A stretch of 64,000 bases of DNA from Porphyromonas macacae DSM 20710 = JCM 13914 (GCF_000379945.1 NZ_KB904153.1:1-64000), one strand, 5' to 3'; shown: positions 1 to 9,418, numbered from the stretch's first letter. Translations and numbers: made by a program. Notes: generated by a model not told the origin, from the letters alone.

Positions 1-203
1 AGCTGTAATTTCTCGCAAGGAATCAAAGCGATGAATAACGGCGTAGAGCATCACGACTACTAAGTGTGTCCACGCATCAAAGCTCTTAACATAGCGTTCT
101 CCCGAATGTCTACGACTATGTTGAAGTACTGACGACTTATCTACGAGTGAGAGAACTTGGCTGTAGAGAGGCTGTTCCGAAGAAAATGATTACGTTTATT
201 CAT
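1..203 (-). pseudogene. IS4-type transposase, N-terminal fragment
   Basis: Reading leftwards from an ATG at 203, the first residues (MNKRNHFLRNSL) run into a stop, but a frame two bases away continues with YSQVLSLVDKSS, then RYVKSFDAWTHL, then DSLREIT up to the window edge. That second part resembles the N-terminal DUF4372-type region of IS4-family transposases of Bacteroidetes, where a KSFxxWxHL...FDSLREI pattern is usual. The break is explained by a duplicated TC in GCCTCTCTAC near 160-170, so the copy is frameshifted as well as cut by the window start. The upstream end of the element lies at about 304. The family assignment rests on recalled similarity of these short motifs. Confidence 0.6.
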
Positions 204-283
204 CATTGGTTTGGCGACAACAAAGTAACGAAAAGAGGGCTGACTTCATTTCCCGAAGCCGGCCCTTAATTTATTACTTCAAA

Positions 284-304
284 AATTTTTATCGGACACC
301 AATA
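284..304 (-). repeat. Terminal inverted repeat of the IS4-type element
   Basis: Read leftwards the outer end is TATTGGTGTCCGATAAAAAT. It matches the ends of the 222-bp MITE copies (TATTGGTGTCCGGTAAAA) at all but one position, linking the MITE to this insertion sequence. No target duplication can be judged because the other end lies outside the window. Confidence 0.55.
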
Positions 305-474
305 AAAACAAAACAGCGGGGCTGTATGAGAGATAACTCCTTCTTGCCGGTTGGATGAGATAAAAGCCTGTTGCTGAAGATGGAGCTGAATTTTAACGTC
401 AGTTCAATATAAGACAATGATCTCCAACTGCATTATGGAGACTTTTTTCATTAGCGACATTTAACACTCTTTTA

Positions 475-960
475 TTATCGAAGAACTTCTTCGCTGCAAT
501 AGGATGCCCTTAGAAAACTTTTTTCTTTTTCGTTTAATTTATCCCAAGGATATTCATCTTTACTATCAATTCCTTCTCCAGTTTCTGCTATTATTGCTTC
601 TCAATTATTGCTGTCCGGTAAAAAATCGAAGAACCTTCAAAAACTACTGTTCTATAGCAGATTACAAGAGAATTTGAATTAGAGGGCTTGTATTTTTCCA
701 TACTGTCATTTCTAACATTGTCAAGCTCCTTTTTCTTCGTAATGTCCTTTTAGAAGGTTGTTTTTGCGAAATATGAATGGTTTTAGTTCCAAATCTCTAA
801 CTTCCTTAATTTTACCGTACACCAATACTTCTAAATACTCTTGAATAGGTTTTTCTAAAAATGCCAAAAATTCAGAGTTTTAACAATCAACACAAATATG
901 GTTCATTCTTGCACATAGATCTTCAATCACGACTAACTTCGGTAATGGGTTCTTTGGTGG
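475..960 (-). pseudogene. Decayed gene of unknown family, split by MITE copy 1
   Basis: On the minus strand, coding-like sequence reads KNPLPKLVVIEDLCARMNHI before 827, then has a stop, then NSEFLAFLEKPIQEYLEV up to the MITE. On the far side of the MITE another open stretch reads IIAETGEGIDSKDEYPWDKL and ends at tandem stops at about 475 (VLR then TAA TAA). The amino-acid composition is protein-like and both pieces run in the same direction, so they may be one gene interrupted by the 222-bp element. The family is not recognised. It could instead be two unrelated remnants. Confidence 0.3.
606..827 (+). mobile_element. 222-bp MITE, copy 1
   Basis: A miniature element with imperfect inverted ends, TATTGCTGTCCGGTAAAA on the left and the complement of TATTGGTGTACGGTAAAA on the right. 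The interior is almost identical to copies at 33153 (inverted) and 53807 (same orientation), and the core measures 214 bp in all three. It encodes no transposase. This copy has a few point differences (for example ACCGTACACC for ACCGGACACC at the right end), so it is probably an older insertion. The ends match those of the IS4-type fragment at 284-304. No clear target-site duplication is visible. Confidence 0.75.
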
Positions 961-1505
961 ACGCTGTCGCTACCGAAGTTTGGAGCGGATGCACTCACCA
1001 TCGGACAAACGTTATTTGTTATTTTGTCCATTTATCATAAGTTTTTTGATGTTTTCAGTGTTTTTAGTCCCTCTCTTATATTTTTATAATTGTTTTTAAC
1101 AATTTTTATATTCTTTTTTGATTTTCAATTTAAATATTCATTTGTTTGAAATAAAATGTTAAATTTGTTGTGAGTTGTTTTTTGTTTGTTTTTGGTTGAA
1201 GTATATTCTTTTGATTTTTATTTCGAAATAGAGTTGGATGTTATTGTTTAATAAATGTCGGATATCTAATTATTTTAAGAATATATGTTTTTGAATAGTG
1301 TATATATTAATGTTTCACTTGTTTGGAATTTAAATATGTTTAATAAATGTTAAATTTTATCAATGAATATTATTCGTGTTTCTCTAAAATAAAATGGAAT
1401 AAATCATTATAGAGTTTGGATTTTTTCCTTAATAATATTGGGTATTGAATGCTCTTTTTGAATGTTTGATAATTTATGTAGATAGTAATAAAACCAAGCA
1501 AAAAG
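961..1505. other. AT-rich leader region before the polysaccharide operon
   Basis: No gene is visible here. From 1020 onward the sequence is extremely AT-rich, with many T runs. A weak promoter-like element (TATTCTTTTG near 1205) lies about 300 bases before the first operon gene, which would leave a long 5' leader. No NusG-like (UpxY) antiterminator gene or clear invertible-promoter repeats, as seen at some Bacteroides capsule loci, could be recognised. Confidence 0.35.
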
Positions 1506-2645
1506 ATGGAATTTTTATTTTCACTTGAAGCGATGTATGTTTATGCCTTTGTTATTTCATTATTATTAGGAAGTATTATTATTCCTAAAATATTGATTAT
1601 TTCTACTAAAAGAAATTTGTGTGATATACCAAATGTTAGAAAAATACATCATAGTTTTGTATCTCGTTTAGGGGGATTTTCTTTTGCTTCATCTGTTTCA
1701 ATAGCTTCTTTATTGACGATATGTTTAGCTTTAAGTTTTTATAATCAATATATTATAGAAAGATTTGAGATTTTTAGTTTGCAACTGTATGTTTTACTAT
1801 GCGGTGTATTTCTTTTATTTCTTGTTGGTCTTTATGATGATTTGGTAGGAGCTACTTACAAGCATAAGCTTATTTTTCAAATAGGAGCGTCTTCTCTTCC
1901 CCCTTTATTTGGAATATATATAGATAATTTTCATGGAATCCTTGGTGTTTTTACAATTCCTGCATGGCTTGGAGTTTTGTTAACCATTTTTATTATGGTT
2001 GTAATTATCAATTCTATAAATTTTATAGATGGAATAGATGGATTAGCATCCGGCCTGACTTTTTGTTCTATGTTGGTTATGCTTTCATTATCAATATGGT
2101 TGGAAAATTACATTCTGGCAATAGTGGCTGCTGCTACTCTTGGGGTTATAGTGCCTTTTTTTATATATAATGTTTTTGGCGGATATAATGGTTTTAGAAA
2201 AAAGATTTTTATGGGTGATAGCGGTTCTTTGACCTTAGGGTATCTGTCTGGTTTTTTTGTTGTGGCTCTTGCTGCTGATGAAAATTTTATTGATAAGGAT
2301 TGCAGTTCTGCCTTTATTATATCATTCACTTCTATTATTCTTCCGGTTTTTGACTTAATACATGTTGTTTTCTTGCGTCTTTCAAGTAAACATTCTCCTT
2401 TTCATCCGGATATGAATCATATACACCATAGATTAATTAAAGCAGGTTTTTCTATGCACTTGTCTCTCTTGATAATTATAGTCATGTCTTGTTTGTTTAT
2501 TTTTTTAGGTATTTATCTTGCTCCTTATCTTAATATAAATGCTATATTTTTAATATATGTGGTAATTTGGCTGGTTTTTAACTTAATTATAAAAAAGATG
2601 AATAATTATAAAAAAATAAAAGAGGCATCGATTGATATTTTATAA
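1506..2645 (+). CDS. Undecaprenyl-phosphate sugar-1-phosphate transferase (WecA/MraY-like, GT4-phosphotransferase family)
   Basis: This integral membrane enzyme should start glycan assembly by moving a sugar-1-phosphate, typically HexNAc-1-P, from UDP-sugar to undecaprenyl phosphate. The 379-residue protein is mostly transmembrane helices and carries the family signatures: the YDD of the first cytoplasmic loop at 110-112, NSINFIDGIDGLASG at 169-183, FMGDSGSL at 235-242, and HIHHR at 305-309, which is the WecA-type substrate loop. Length fits the family (350-400). It is the first gene of the polysaccharide operon, as expected for the initiating transferase. Base composition is very AT-rich compared with the housekeeping genes further right, which suggests acquisition by transfer. 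The exact sugar cannot be read from sequence. Confidence 0.88.
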   Translation: MEFLFSLEAMYVYAFVISLLLGSIIIPKILIISTKRNLCDIPNVRKIHHSFVSRLGGFSFASSVSIASLLTICLALSFYNQYIIERFEIFSLQLYVLLCGVFLLFLVGLYDDLVGATYKHKLIFQIGASSLPPLFGIYIDNFHGILGVFTIPAWLGVLLTIFIMVVIINSINFIDGIDGLASGLTFCSMLVMLSLSIWLENYILAIVAAATLGVIVPFFIYNVFGGYNGFRKKIFMGDSGSLTLGYLSGFFVVALAADENFIDKDCSSAFIISFTSIILPVFDLIHVVFLRLSSKHSPFHPDMNHIHHRLIKAGFSMHLSLLIIIVMSCLFIFLGIYLAPYLNINAIFLIYVVIWLVFNLIIKKMNNYKKIKEASIDIL

Positions 2646-2690
2646 ATTTGATCTTGATAAATCCTTTAGAGCTTATAATTTTTTAGTTAG

Positions 2691-4235
2691 ATGGAGCAGG
2701 AATCACGTGTTAAAAAGTCGTTACTCAACGCTCGAGTTAACTTGTTTTTTTATTTTATAACACTTGTTCTTTCATTCTTTTCCCGAAAAATCTTTCTTGA
2801 TTGTTTGGGGGTGAGTTTTGTAGGGTTGATAACTACTCTGCAAAATCTTCTTGGCTTTTTGAATTTGGCAGAATTAGGAATTGGTACAGCCATTGGTTAT
2901 ACTCTTTATAAACCTTTATATCAGAATAACAAATACCAGATAAGTGAAGTCGTTTCTGTATTGGGTTATTTATATCGTCGGATAGGCATCGTTATTTTGG
3001 GGGGTGGGATTCTTCTCAGTTTATTTTTGCCATTGATATTTCTAAGTACGGATTTTTCCCAAAGATTGATTTTTTTTGCGTTCTATACCTTTTTGATTAG
3101 TTCGTTAATTAGTTATTTCTTGAATTATAAGCAGTTGCTACTCGGTGCTGATCAAAAAAGCTACGTTATTACTGCTTATTTTCAGAGTGCTATAATTGTT
3201 AAAACAATACTTCAAATGACTTCGGCCTATTATACCCGTAACTATTATTTATGGGTTACAATAGAATTTATATTTGGTTTTATTTTTTCGTGGATTTTAA
3301 ATTGGAAAATCCACCAAGTGTATCCGTGGCTTCAAAGCAATATAAAACAAGGAAAACTTTTGTTGAAAAAACATCCTGAAATTTGGAAATATACCAAACA
3401 GTTATTTGTCCATCAGATTAATGAGTTCATACAATTTCAAACAGCACCATTATTTATTTACTCTTTTGTTTCTCTTAAAACAGTTGCATATTATGGTAAC
3501 TATTTGTTAATCAGTGATAAATTAACTCAAGTTTTAGAACATATATTAGGAAGCACTCGTGCCAGTATCGGCAATTTAATTGCAGAGGGAAATATACGCA
3601 GGGTTGAAAATATTTTTTGGGAGTTGAACACAATAGAATTTTTCGTTGCCGGATTTTTTTCTTTTGGACTTCTAAAATATACAGAGCCTTTTGTTTCTTT
3701 GTGGTTAGGTCCGGAATATATAATGGCAATATCTATTTTATGGCTTGTTGTTATCAGTCTGTTTTTATATATAACACAGGGGGCTATGCAACCTTTTTTA
3801 TATGGATTTGGGTTATTTCAGGATATATGGGCTTCTATTCTACAAACGGTTTTATACCTTTCATTCTCTGTTATTGGTGGATATAAATGGGGCCTAAATG
3901 GTATTTTATGCGGTGGAATTCTTTCTTATGCCTGTATATATATGCTATGGAAACCTTATTTTCTATATAAAAAAGGATTCCAAAAGTCTGTTATAGGTTA
4001 TTGGAGAAAATGGTCTGTAAATTTCTTGATAACATGTTTTTCCTTGTTTTTGTCTTTTAAGATTTATGATTACGTTGTATATCAATTAATGTCAGCTCCT
4101 TATGATTCTTTTGTCAGTTTATTTTTTGCTGCTGTTATTGGTCTCTTAATATGTGTGTTGATAACATTCTTTTCTTTCTATTTATTGACTACTGATATGA
4201 AAAATTTTGTAAGGCGTTTTTTAAGAAATAAATGA
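2691..4235 (+). CDS. Wzx-type polysaccharide flippase
   Basis: The predicted role is to flip the lipid-linked repeat unit from cytoplasm to periplasm. The protein has 514 residues with about 12-14 hydrophobic segments and a basic N-terminus (ESRVKKSLLNARVNLFFYF), typical of the MATE/MVF-superfamily polysaccharide transporters. The start at 2691 follows the upstream gene by 45 bases, and its stop overlaps the next start (ATGA at 4232-4235), so the genes are probably translationally coupled. Together with the Wzy-like protein at 7185 it defines a Wzx/Wzy-dependent pathway. Strong AT bias is shared with the genes before and after. Flippases are too divergent for the substrate to be predicted. 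Confidence 0.85.
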   Translation: MEQESRVKKSLLNARVNLFFYFITLVLSFFSRKIFLDCLGVSFVGLITTLQNLLGFLNLAELGIGTAIGYTLYKPLYQNNKYQISEVVSVLGYLYRRIGIVILGGGILLSLFLPLIFLSTDFSQRLIFFAFYTFLISSLISYFLNYKQLLLGADQKSYVITAYFQSAIIVKTILQMTSAYYTRNYYLWVTIEFIFGFIFSWILNWKIHQVYPWLQSNIKQGKLLLKKHPEIWKYTKQLFVHQINEFIQFQTAPLFIYSFVSLKTVAYYGNYLLISDKLTQVLEHILGSTRASIGNLIAEGNIRRVENIFWELNTIEFFVAGFFSFGLLKYTEPFVSLWLGPEYIMAISILWLVVISLFLYITQGAMQPFLYGFGLFQDIWASILQTVLYLSFSVIGGYKWGLNGILCGGILSYACIYMLWKPYFLYKKGFQKSVIGYWRKWSVNFLITCFSLFLSFKIYDYVVYQLMSAPYDSFVSLFFAAVIGLLICVLITFFSFYLLTTDMKNFVRRFLRNK

Positions 4236-4972
4236 GAATGGTTATGGAGCTTTTTGTTTTACTGAAACACAAGATGAAAAATGTAATGAGATATTTACGT
4301 GTAAAATATATTGGTTTAAAAGTTTTGGGAAAACCTGATATACAAATAAGAAAGCGTATACTTATATTGGCTCCTCACCCTGATGACGAATCGATTGGCT
4401 GCTGCGGATTGATACAAAGAGCTGTAAAAGAGAGGAAAGACGTTTATATCATAATTTTAACCGATGGATCTGCTGCATTAGATGATTATGCGAAAAATCA
4501 AATAATTAATGAAAGAAGAAGTTTGGCACGTAACGTAACTGATAGATTAAAAATTACAAAACTTTTCTTTCTTGATTTTCCGGATGGAAAAATGAAGTTA
4601 AATCATCCTGAGGTGGAAAAACTTCATGCACTCATGAGGGAAATTCATCCGGACCAGGTTTTCATTCCAAGCCGCTTAGAAGGATGGAGTGATCACGTTG
4701 TTGTGAAAACACTTATTAAAGAATTGTGGTCCGATATTTCTGAAGTATACGAATATTGTGTTTGGTTTTGGTACTATTTTTCTTGGAAGATTGATTGGAA
4801 GAGTATTTATGTGCTTAGAATGACCAGGAATGAACATAGAAATAAAAAGAGAATACTTGAATATTACACTTCAAGTTTATCTCCCCGAGGCAATCCATGG
4901 ATTGGAGTTCTTCCATCAATTCTTTTAAGAGCTAATACACAAAAAGATGAATTGTATTTTAAAATAAAATAA
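4232..4972 (+). CDS. PIG-L family N-acetylhexosamine deacetylase
   Basis: PIG-L/LmbE proteins are zinc enzymes that remove N-acetyl groups from GlcNAc-like sugars. Here the hallmark APHPDDES lies at 47-54, giving the His-Asp-Asp metal/catalytic set, and a third metal-ligand-like His falls in EGWSDH near 150-155. The 246-residue length suits a single-domain enzyme with a short N-terminal basic extension. The start overlaps the flippase stop. Inside this operon it would most likely deacetylate an amino sugar of the repeat unit or of its lipid-linked precursor, and the acyltransferase-like gene just downstream could then re-acylate the free amine; this pairing is inference. Confidence 0.85.
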   Translation: MRMVMELFVLLKHKMKNVMRYLRVKYIGLKVLGKPDIQIRKRILILAPHPDDESIGCCGLIQRAVKERKDVYIIILTDGSAALDDYAKNQIINERRSLARNVTDRLKITKLFFLDFPDGKMKLNHPEVEKLHALMREIHPDQVFIPSRLEGWSDHVVVKTLIKELWSDISEVYEYCVWFWYYFSWKIDWKSIYVLRMTRNEHRNKKRILEYYTSSLSPRGNPWIGVLPSILLRANTQKDELYFKIK

Positions 4973-4987
4973 AAGATATTAATTTAT

Positions 4988-6028
4988 ATGTGGACTTTTA
5001 CAGCTTATGAAAATTGGGAAGAAATTTATAATAAAGATTTTTTAGATTACTGGGAATCCCTATTGGAGATATCTCCTACTGCACACGTTTTCTTTACTCC
5101 TGTTATGATGAAGATATGGATTGAAACCTATCTCCCTCTTCGGGAGATGGAGCCTTTATTTTTAGTCGGAAAAGATGGAGATAATGAGATGTTATTCCCT
5201 TTGGTAATGTGGAAGAAAAATTGGAAGATGGCTTTTCAGAAGGTTATAGTTCCTGTTGGTTATAGCGATTATGATTATCATGATCCGATTTTTAAATATC
5301 CGATTAAAGAGAAATCTGTTTTTTGGACAGAGTTAATAACCTTTCTAAAAAATAAATATAACAAAATAGATGCCATTGAGTTTTTGGGAATTCAAGATAT
5401 GGAGACCGGTTCTCAATGGCATAAGGATGATGTCTGTCCTTTTTTGGATTTAAAAGATTTCCGTAATTCGGAAGATTTGTTGAAATCATTTTCCCATTCT
5501 TTGCGGAAAGATATAAGACGAAAAACAAAACAGTTGGAAGAAGACTTCGGAAAGTTGACAATGAGAGAATACCATACATGGGAAGAGGCTGAGGTGGAAT
5601 TTAATACCTTTATGAGAATACATACGAATAGATGGCCTAATTCGTATAAAGCACCTCTTTTCCATGAAAAATTGCTTAAGCTGGGTATGCCTGCCGGAGT
5701 CGTTCATTTTACTACATTGGATATCAATAATAAAGCCATAGCTTGGAATCTGGGGTTTGAGTACAAAAAAGTTTTTTACTATTACATGGCAATGGGAGAT
5801 CCTGAATATCATAGATATTCTCCTTCTAAAGTCCATTTATTTTACTTAATAAACAGAGCTGTGGGTTTGAACTATGAAATATATGATCATTTAAAGGGGG
5901 CTGAAACTTATAAAAATGGCTGGAGTAGTGGTTATAAGTATATATATAAGAGGTATGTATTGAACCATTGTCTATCTTCTTATATTAAAGAGTCTTTTGT
6001 CGGTTTAAGAAAATTGTTAGGAAAATGA
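4988..6028 (+). CDS. FemAB/BioF2-like (GNAT-fold) acyltransferase
   Basis: The 346-residue soluble protein has the look of the CelD/BioF2-like acetyltransferase group found in polysaccharide clusters. An N-terminal segment with WEEIYNKDFLDYWESLLE and TAHVFFTPVMMKIWIETYLP is followed by a SLRKDIRRKTKQLEE helix, and a C-terminal GNAT-like half contains HFTTLDINNKAIAWNLGFEY, FYYYMAMGDPEYHRYSPSK and DHLKGAETYKNGW. It probably transfers an acyl or aminoacyl group to an amino sugar. It follows the PIG-L deacetylase by 15 bases and overlaps the next gene by four (ATGA), so it is cotranscribed. Donor and acceptor are unknown. Confidence 0.75.
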   Translation: MWTFTAYENWEEIYNKDFLDYWESLLEISPTAHVFFTPVMMKIWIETYLPLREMEPLFLVGKDGDNEMLFPLVMWKKNWKMAFQKVIVPVGYSDYDYHDPIFKYPIKEKSVFWTELITFLKNKYNKIDAIEFLGIQDMETGSQWHKDDVCPFLDLKDFRNSEDLLKSFSHSLRKDIRRKTKQLEEDFGKLTMREYHTWEEAEVEFNTFMRIHTNRWPNSYKAPLFHEKLLKLGMPAGVVHFTTLDINNKAIAWNLGFEYKKVFYYYMAMGDPEYHRYSPSKVHLFYLINRAVGLNYEIYDHLKGAETYKNGWSSGYKYIYKRYVLNHCLSSYIKESFVGLRKLLGK

Positions 6029-7170
6029 AAACACTTATTTGTATACCTTGTCTCTTAATAGGAGGAACTGAAATACAGACGCTCAACTTAGTAAGAGCAT
6101 TGAGAGAGTACGGCCATGAGGTGCTTATTTTATGTTATTATGAATATGACTCTTACATGGTCCGACGCTGTGAAGAGATGGGTAGTTTGGTACATTGTTT
6201 GAGTCCGGATGGTGTTCGTATGGAAGGGAAATCTCAAATTCCTTTTCTCTACAAAGGGTTTAGAAAAATACTCAAAATATATTTGCCTGATGTTGTTCAT
6301 ATTCAATATATGGCTCCCGGAGCCTTACCTGTTTTGTTGCTTAAGATATTAGGTGTACGTAATATTATAGCCACTTTGCATACGACAGCCGAGATATATA
6401 AAAGTACCAAATTGGTTCGTTTTATTCAGAAATTTTGTGTCAGAGCTTTTACTTGTATAACACTTGAAGCAGAGAAGTCTTTTTTTGGTTCTTCTTTATT
6501 GTATACGAAAGATGTGGTTTTGAAGAGACGTAATCATTTTACCATTTACAATGCATTACCCGATTATATCTGTATTAAAAAAGATTCCAAAGTACGAAAT
6601 ACAACTATTACCGTAGGTGTTGTCAGTCGTTTGGAGCCTATTAAAGGTATGGATTTGGTTATTCCGGCTTTTGCAGAAGTTTTGCTATTGCATCCTTCTA
6701 TCCGTTTATTTGTAGTGGGAGATGGCAGTTTACTGGATGAAATGAAAGCAGATGCTGAGAAACGGAATATTAGCAATTCTATATCTTTTTTTGGCGAACA
6801 GCCGCATGAAGCATTACCTGCTCTCTATGATCAGATAGATATACTTCTTGTTCCTTCTCGAAGCGAAGGCTTCGGCCTCACTGCTATTGAAGGGATGGCA
6901 CGTGGTTGTGTGGTTGTTGCAGCAAATGTGGGAGGATTACCTGAGGTCGTAAAGAATCGTCAGGTTGGATTGTTACATGAACCGGGTTCCATTGAAGATA
7001 TTGTGGAAAAAGTTAATCTGCTTGTTTGTTCTCAAAAAAGATTAAAGCATTTGTCGGAGAATGCAAGGGCTTATGTCGGTAAATTCTGCTTTATTCATTA
7101 TAGTCATTTATTCAATGATTTGTATCAGAAATTATATAATAAAAAAAGAAAAAACAATTCTTTTACATAG
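6025..7170 (+). CDS. Glycosyltransferase family 4
   Basis: A GT-B fold retaining glycosyltransferase of 381 residues. The N-terminal half starts with ICIPCLLIGGTEIQTLNLVRAL, the usual GGxE-type acceptor-domain loop. The C-terminal half has VGVVSRLEPIKGMDLVIPAF, VVGDGSLLDEM and the nucleotide-sugar-binding motif PSRSEGFGLTAIEGMARG, where the EGFGLTxIE glutamates are characteristic of family 4. It is probably cytoplasmic or peripheral at the membrane, adding one sugar to the undecaprenyl-linked repeat unit. The start codon overlaps the preceding stop. Linkage and donor sugar cannot be deduced. Confidence 0.9.
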   Translation: MKTLICIPCLLIGGTEIQTLNLVRALREYGHEVLILCYYEYDSYMVRRCEEMGSLVHCLSPDGVRMEGKSQIPFLYKGFRKILKIYLPDVVHIQYMAPGALPVLLLKILGVRNIIATLHTTAEIYKSTKLVRFIQKFCVRAFTCITLEAEKSFFGSSLLYTKDVVLKRRNHFTIYNALPDYICIKKDSKVRNTTITVGVVSRLEPIKGMDLVIPAFAEVLLLHPSIRLFVVGDGSLLDEMKADAEKRNISNSISFFGEQPHEALPALYDQIDILLVPSRSEGFGLTAIEGMARGCVVVAANVGGLPEVVKNRQVGLLHEPGSIEDIVEKVNLLVCSQKRLKHLSENARAYVGKFCFIHYSHLFNDLYQKLYNKKRKNNSFT

Positions 7171-7184
7171 TTAAAATCTCGCAA

Positions 7185-8516
7185 ATGGCTTTTCTTAATT
7201 ACATCTATTTTATTATTATTTCAGTTTTTAGTTTGAAACTTCTTTTGCAGAGAGAAGGTAAAGTCCGTAGTTCTTTCGATAAGAGAAGGGTTTTGCTGTT
7301 TACCGGGCCGGAATTGTTTCTATTATTGATTTTTGCTACCGGATTACTTGCTTTTTCTACAGATTTGGGTGGCCTTGATCTAATGGCCATAAGGTTATTT
7401 GTACTTGAATTGTTCTGTATTATAGGTCTCTATATAGCCAATCGGAAAATTGGAATAAATATACCGGTTATATTGTATCTGATTTATATGCTATGGTTGT
7501 TTATCGGTTTATTTTACAGCCCGTCTGCTACCTATGGCATACGTGTTATTTTAAAGTACTCTTATCCTTTGTTGTTGATGCTTTTTGTATCGTCCGTGGT
7601 TCGTGATGAGGAAGTTTTTCTTAAAGCCGGATTATATGCACGTATTGTTGCATTGATATCGTTGGTGGTTATATTAACAAATTCCTATAAACTTATTCAA
7701 TGGGACAGGTTTATTCCCGGGGTTTTCTGGTATGGTACTGCTGTTACCATAAATTACATTAGCATGATTGTATTCTCATTGGCTATGTATATTTTTTATG
7801 GAAGGAAAATAAAGGATATTATTTTAGCTGTACTGTTTTTTATACCGTGTATAGTATTGGGGTTTCGTACAAGTATTATTGGCTCTTCTGCTGCCTTAGG
7901 TCTTTTTATTTTTTTTCGTTACAGATGGAAATCATTGCCTTTGCTTTTAGGTCTTTTTATTCTGTTTTTCTCCGTTTTATTGTTTTCTCCTGAAGTAAAA
8001 AAGAAGATGTTTTTGAATAAGGATATCAATGCCGAAGACTTTATGGAGGGAAAGGTTACAATAGATGATATCAATAGCAACGGTCGTTTCGTTATGTGGA
8101 CCAAGCTCTTGGAAAAACATTTCAGAGGAAGAGAACTATTGGGAAGCGGAACGGGAAGTACACAAAAATATATGTATGAAAATCATGTATTCGGAGGCTT
8201 GAAAGTACCGCATAATGACTTTGTACAGCAATTATGTGATAATGGCTTGATCGGTATTGTCCTTTATCTGACAATGGCATTGTTTATTATTTCTCACTCT
8301 TTTATAGAATATTCAAAGAATAATAATATTTATGCTGTACGTGTCAGTGCTATTGTTGCCGGTGTATCTATGGGAGGTGTTCTTCTAACAATGCTAACAG
8401 ACAATGTCGTAAACTATTCAATGGCTACTATTGCTTATCCTTTTGGGTTTTATGGAATGATGTTGGGACTAAAAAGAAGACAAAAAAATGATATCAGTAG
8501 TAATCCCTTTGTATAA
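7185..8516 (+). CDS. Wzy-type O-antigen/EPS polymerase (O-antigen ligase family)
   Basis: Predicted to polymerise flipped repeat units in the periplasm. The 443-residue protein has roughly ten to twelve hydrophobic segments and one large hydrophilic loop (about 265-340). That loop contains NSNGRFVMWTKLLEK and VPHNDFVQQLCDNGLIGIVLYL; the HNDF/H-N-xx-L loop motif is typical of the Wzy_C/WaaL superfamily. Starts at ATG 7185, 14 bases after the glycosyltransferase. Its 3' end overlaps the next gene by 29 bases. Ligase function cannot be excluded, but the Wzx, Wza and Wzc partners make polymerase the better guess. Confidence 0.82.
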   Translation: MAFLNYIYFIIISVFSLKLLLQREGKVRSSFDKRRVLLFTGPELFLLLIFATGLLAFSTDLGGLDLMAIRLFVLELFCIIGLYIANRKIGINIPVILYLIYMLWLFIGLFYSPSATYGIRVILKYSYPLLLMLFVSSVVRDEEVFLKAGLYARIVALISLVVILTNSYKLIQWDRFIPGVFWYGTAVTINYISMIVFSLAMYIFYGRKIKDIILAVLFFIPCIVLGFRTSIIGSSAALGLFIFFRYRWKSLPLLLGLFILFFSVLLFSPEVKKKMFLNKDINAEDFMEGKVTIDDINSNGRFVMWTKLLEKHFRGRELLGSGTGSTQKYMYENHVFGGLKVPHNDFVQQLCDNGLIGIVLYLTMALFIISHSFIEYSKNNNIYAVRVSAIVAGVSMGGVLLTMLTDNVVNYSMATIAYPFGFYGMMLGLKRRQKNDISSNPFV

Positions 8517-9408
8517 CAAAGAACATCAAATCGGTAACACGCTGAATTCTGTTCTGGGGCAGACTTTTCAGGATTTTGAGGTTATAATAGTCAATGATGG
8601 CTCTACAGATAGTAGTGTAGAAAAAGTACAGAAAATCTCTGATTCAAGAATTAGATTGATTCATCAGAAGAATTTGGGTGTTTCTGCTGCGCGTAATCGA
8701 GGAATTAAGGAATCGAAAGGAGAATGGATCGCTTTTTTGGATGCGGATGATGAGTGGTTACCGGAGTATTTACAGACCCAAATAGAACTTTCGAGAAAAT
8801 ATCCTCAAGCGGCAGTATGTGCAACCGGATATATTTTAAGAGATCAAGATGGGAAGTTGCGTGACCCGTTATTTTCTCATTTGAATATTGAGGGAGATGG
8901 GGTGATAAATAATTATTTTGAAATTGTTTCGTCTTCTTCTCCTCTTATAACATCGATTTCTGTATTTATAAAAAAAGAAGCTTTGATTGCTTTGGGAGGC
9001 TTTCTGTTAGGTGTAACATTGGGTGAGGATCTTATTACATGGGCGAAGTTAGCTTGCCGATATCCGATTGCTTATTCATCAAAAAAGTTGGCCATATATA
9101 ATTTCCCCAGTATTCAGATGATTGTTCCGGGGAAGATTCCGGATAAGATTGATTTGGTTGGTGAGGAACTCGGAAGATTATATCGGGAATATGGTTATAT
9201 CAAAGGGTTAAAAGAGTATGTGGCCTTATGGCATAAAATGCGTATGGCCACTTTTGTAAGATTGAAAATGAAGCACGAGGCTGATATGTCTTATAGATAC
9301 ATAAAATCCTATGCAAAACCTACTCTTAAGGTACGTGTATGGTATCTATTAAACCATATGCCCCCTCTTTTTACAAGAGGTATTCTTAAATGCATCTTTC
9401 GGAATTAA
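8488..9408 (+). CDS. Glycosyltransferase family 2
   Basis: A GT-A fold inverting glycosyltransferase of 306 residues. The canonical start SVVIPLYNKEHQIGNTLNSV is followed by VIIVNDGSTDSS at about 33-44, then GVSAARNRGI, and the metal-binding FLDADDEW (DxD-like) near 85-92. A later LGEDLITWAKLA supplies the usual ED/W acceptor-side element. The gene begins inside the last 29 bases of the polymerase gene, showing tight coupling. It presumably extends the lipid-linked oligosaccharide. Sugar specificity is not readable. Confidence 0.9.
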   Translation: MISVVIPLYNKEHQIGNTLNSVLGQTFQDFEVIIVNDGSTDSSVEKVQKISDSRIRLIHQKNLGVSAARNRGIKESKGEWIAFLDADDEWLPEYLQTQIELSRKYPQAAVCATGYILRDQDGKLRDPLFSHLNIEGDGVINNYFEIVSSSSPLITSISVFIKKEALIALGGFLLGVTLGEDLITWAKLACRYPIAYSSKKLAIYNFPSIQMIVPGKIPDKIDLVGEELGRLYREYGYIKGLKEYVALWHKMRMATFVRLKMKHEADMSYRYIKSYAKPTLKVRVWYLLNHMPPLFTRGILKCIFRN

Positions 9409-9418
9409 TACTTTTTAG

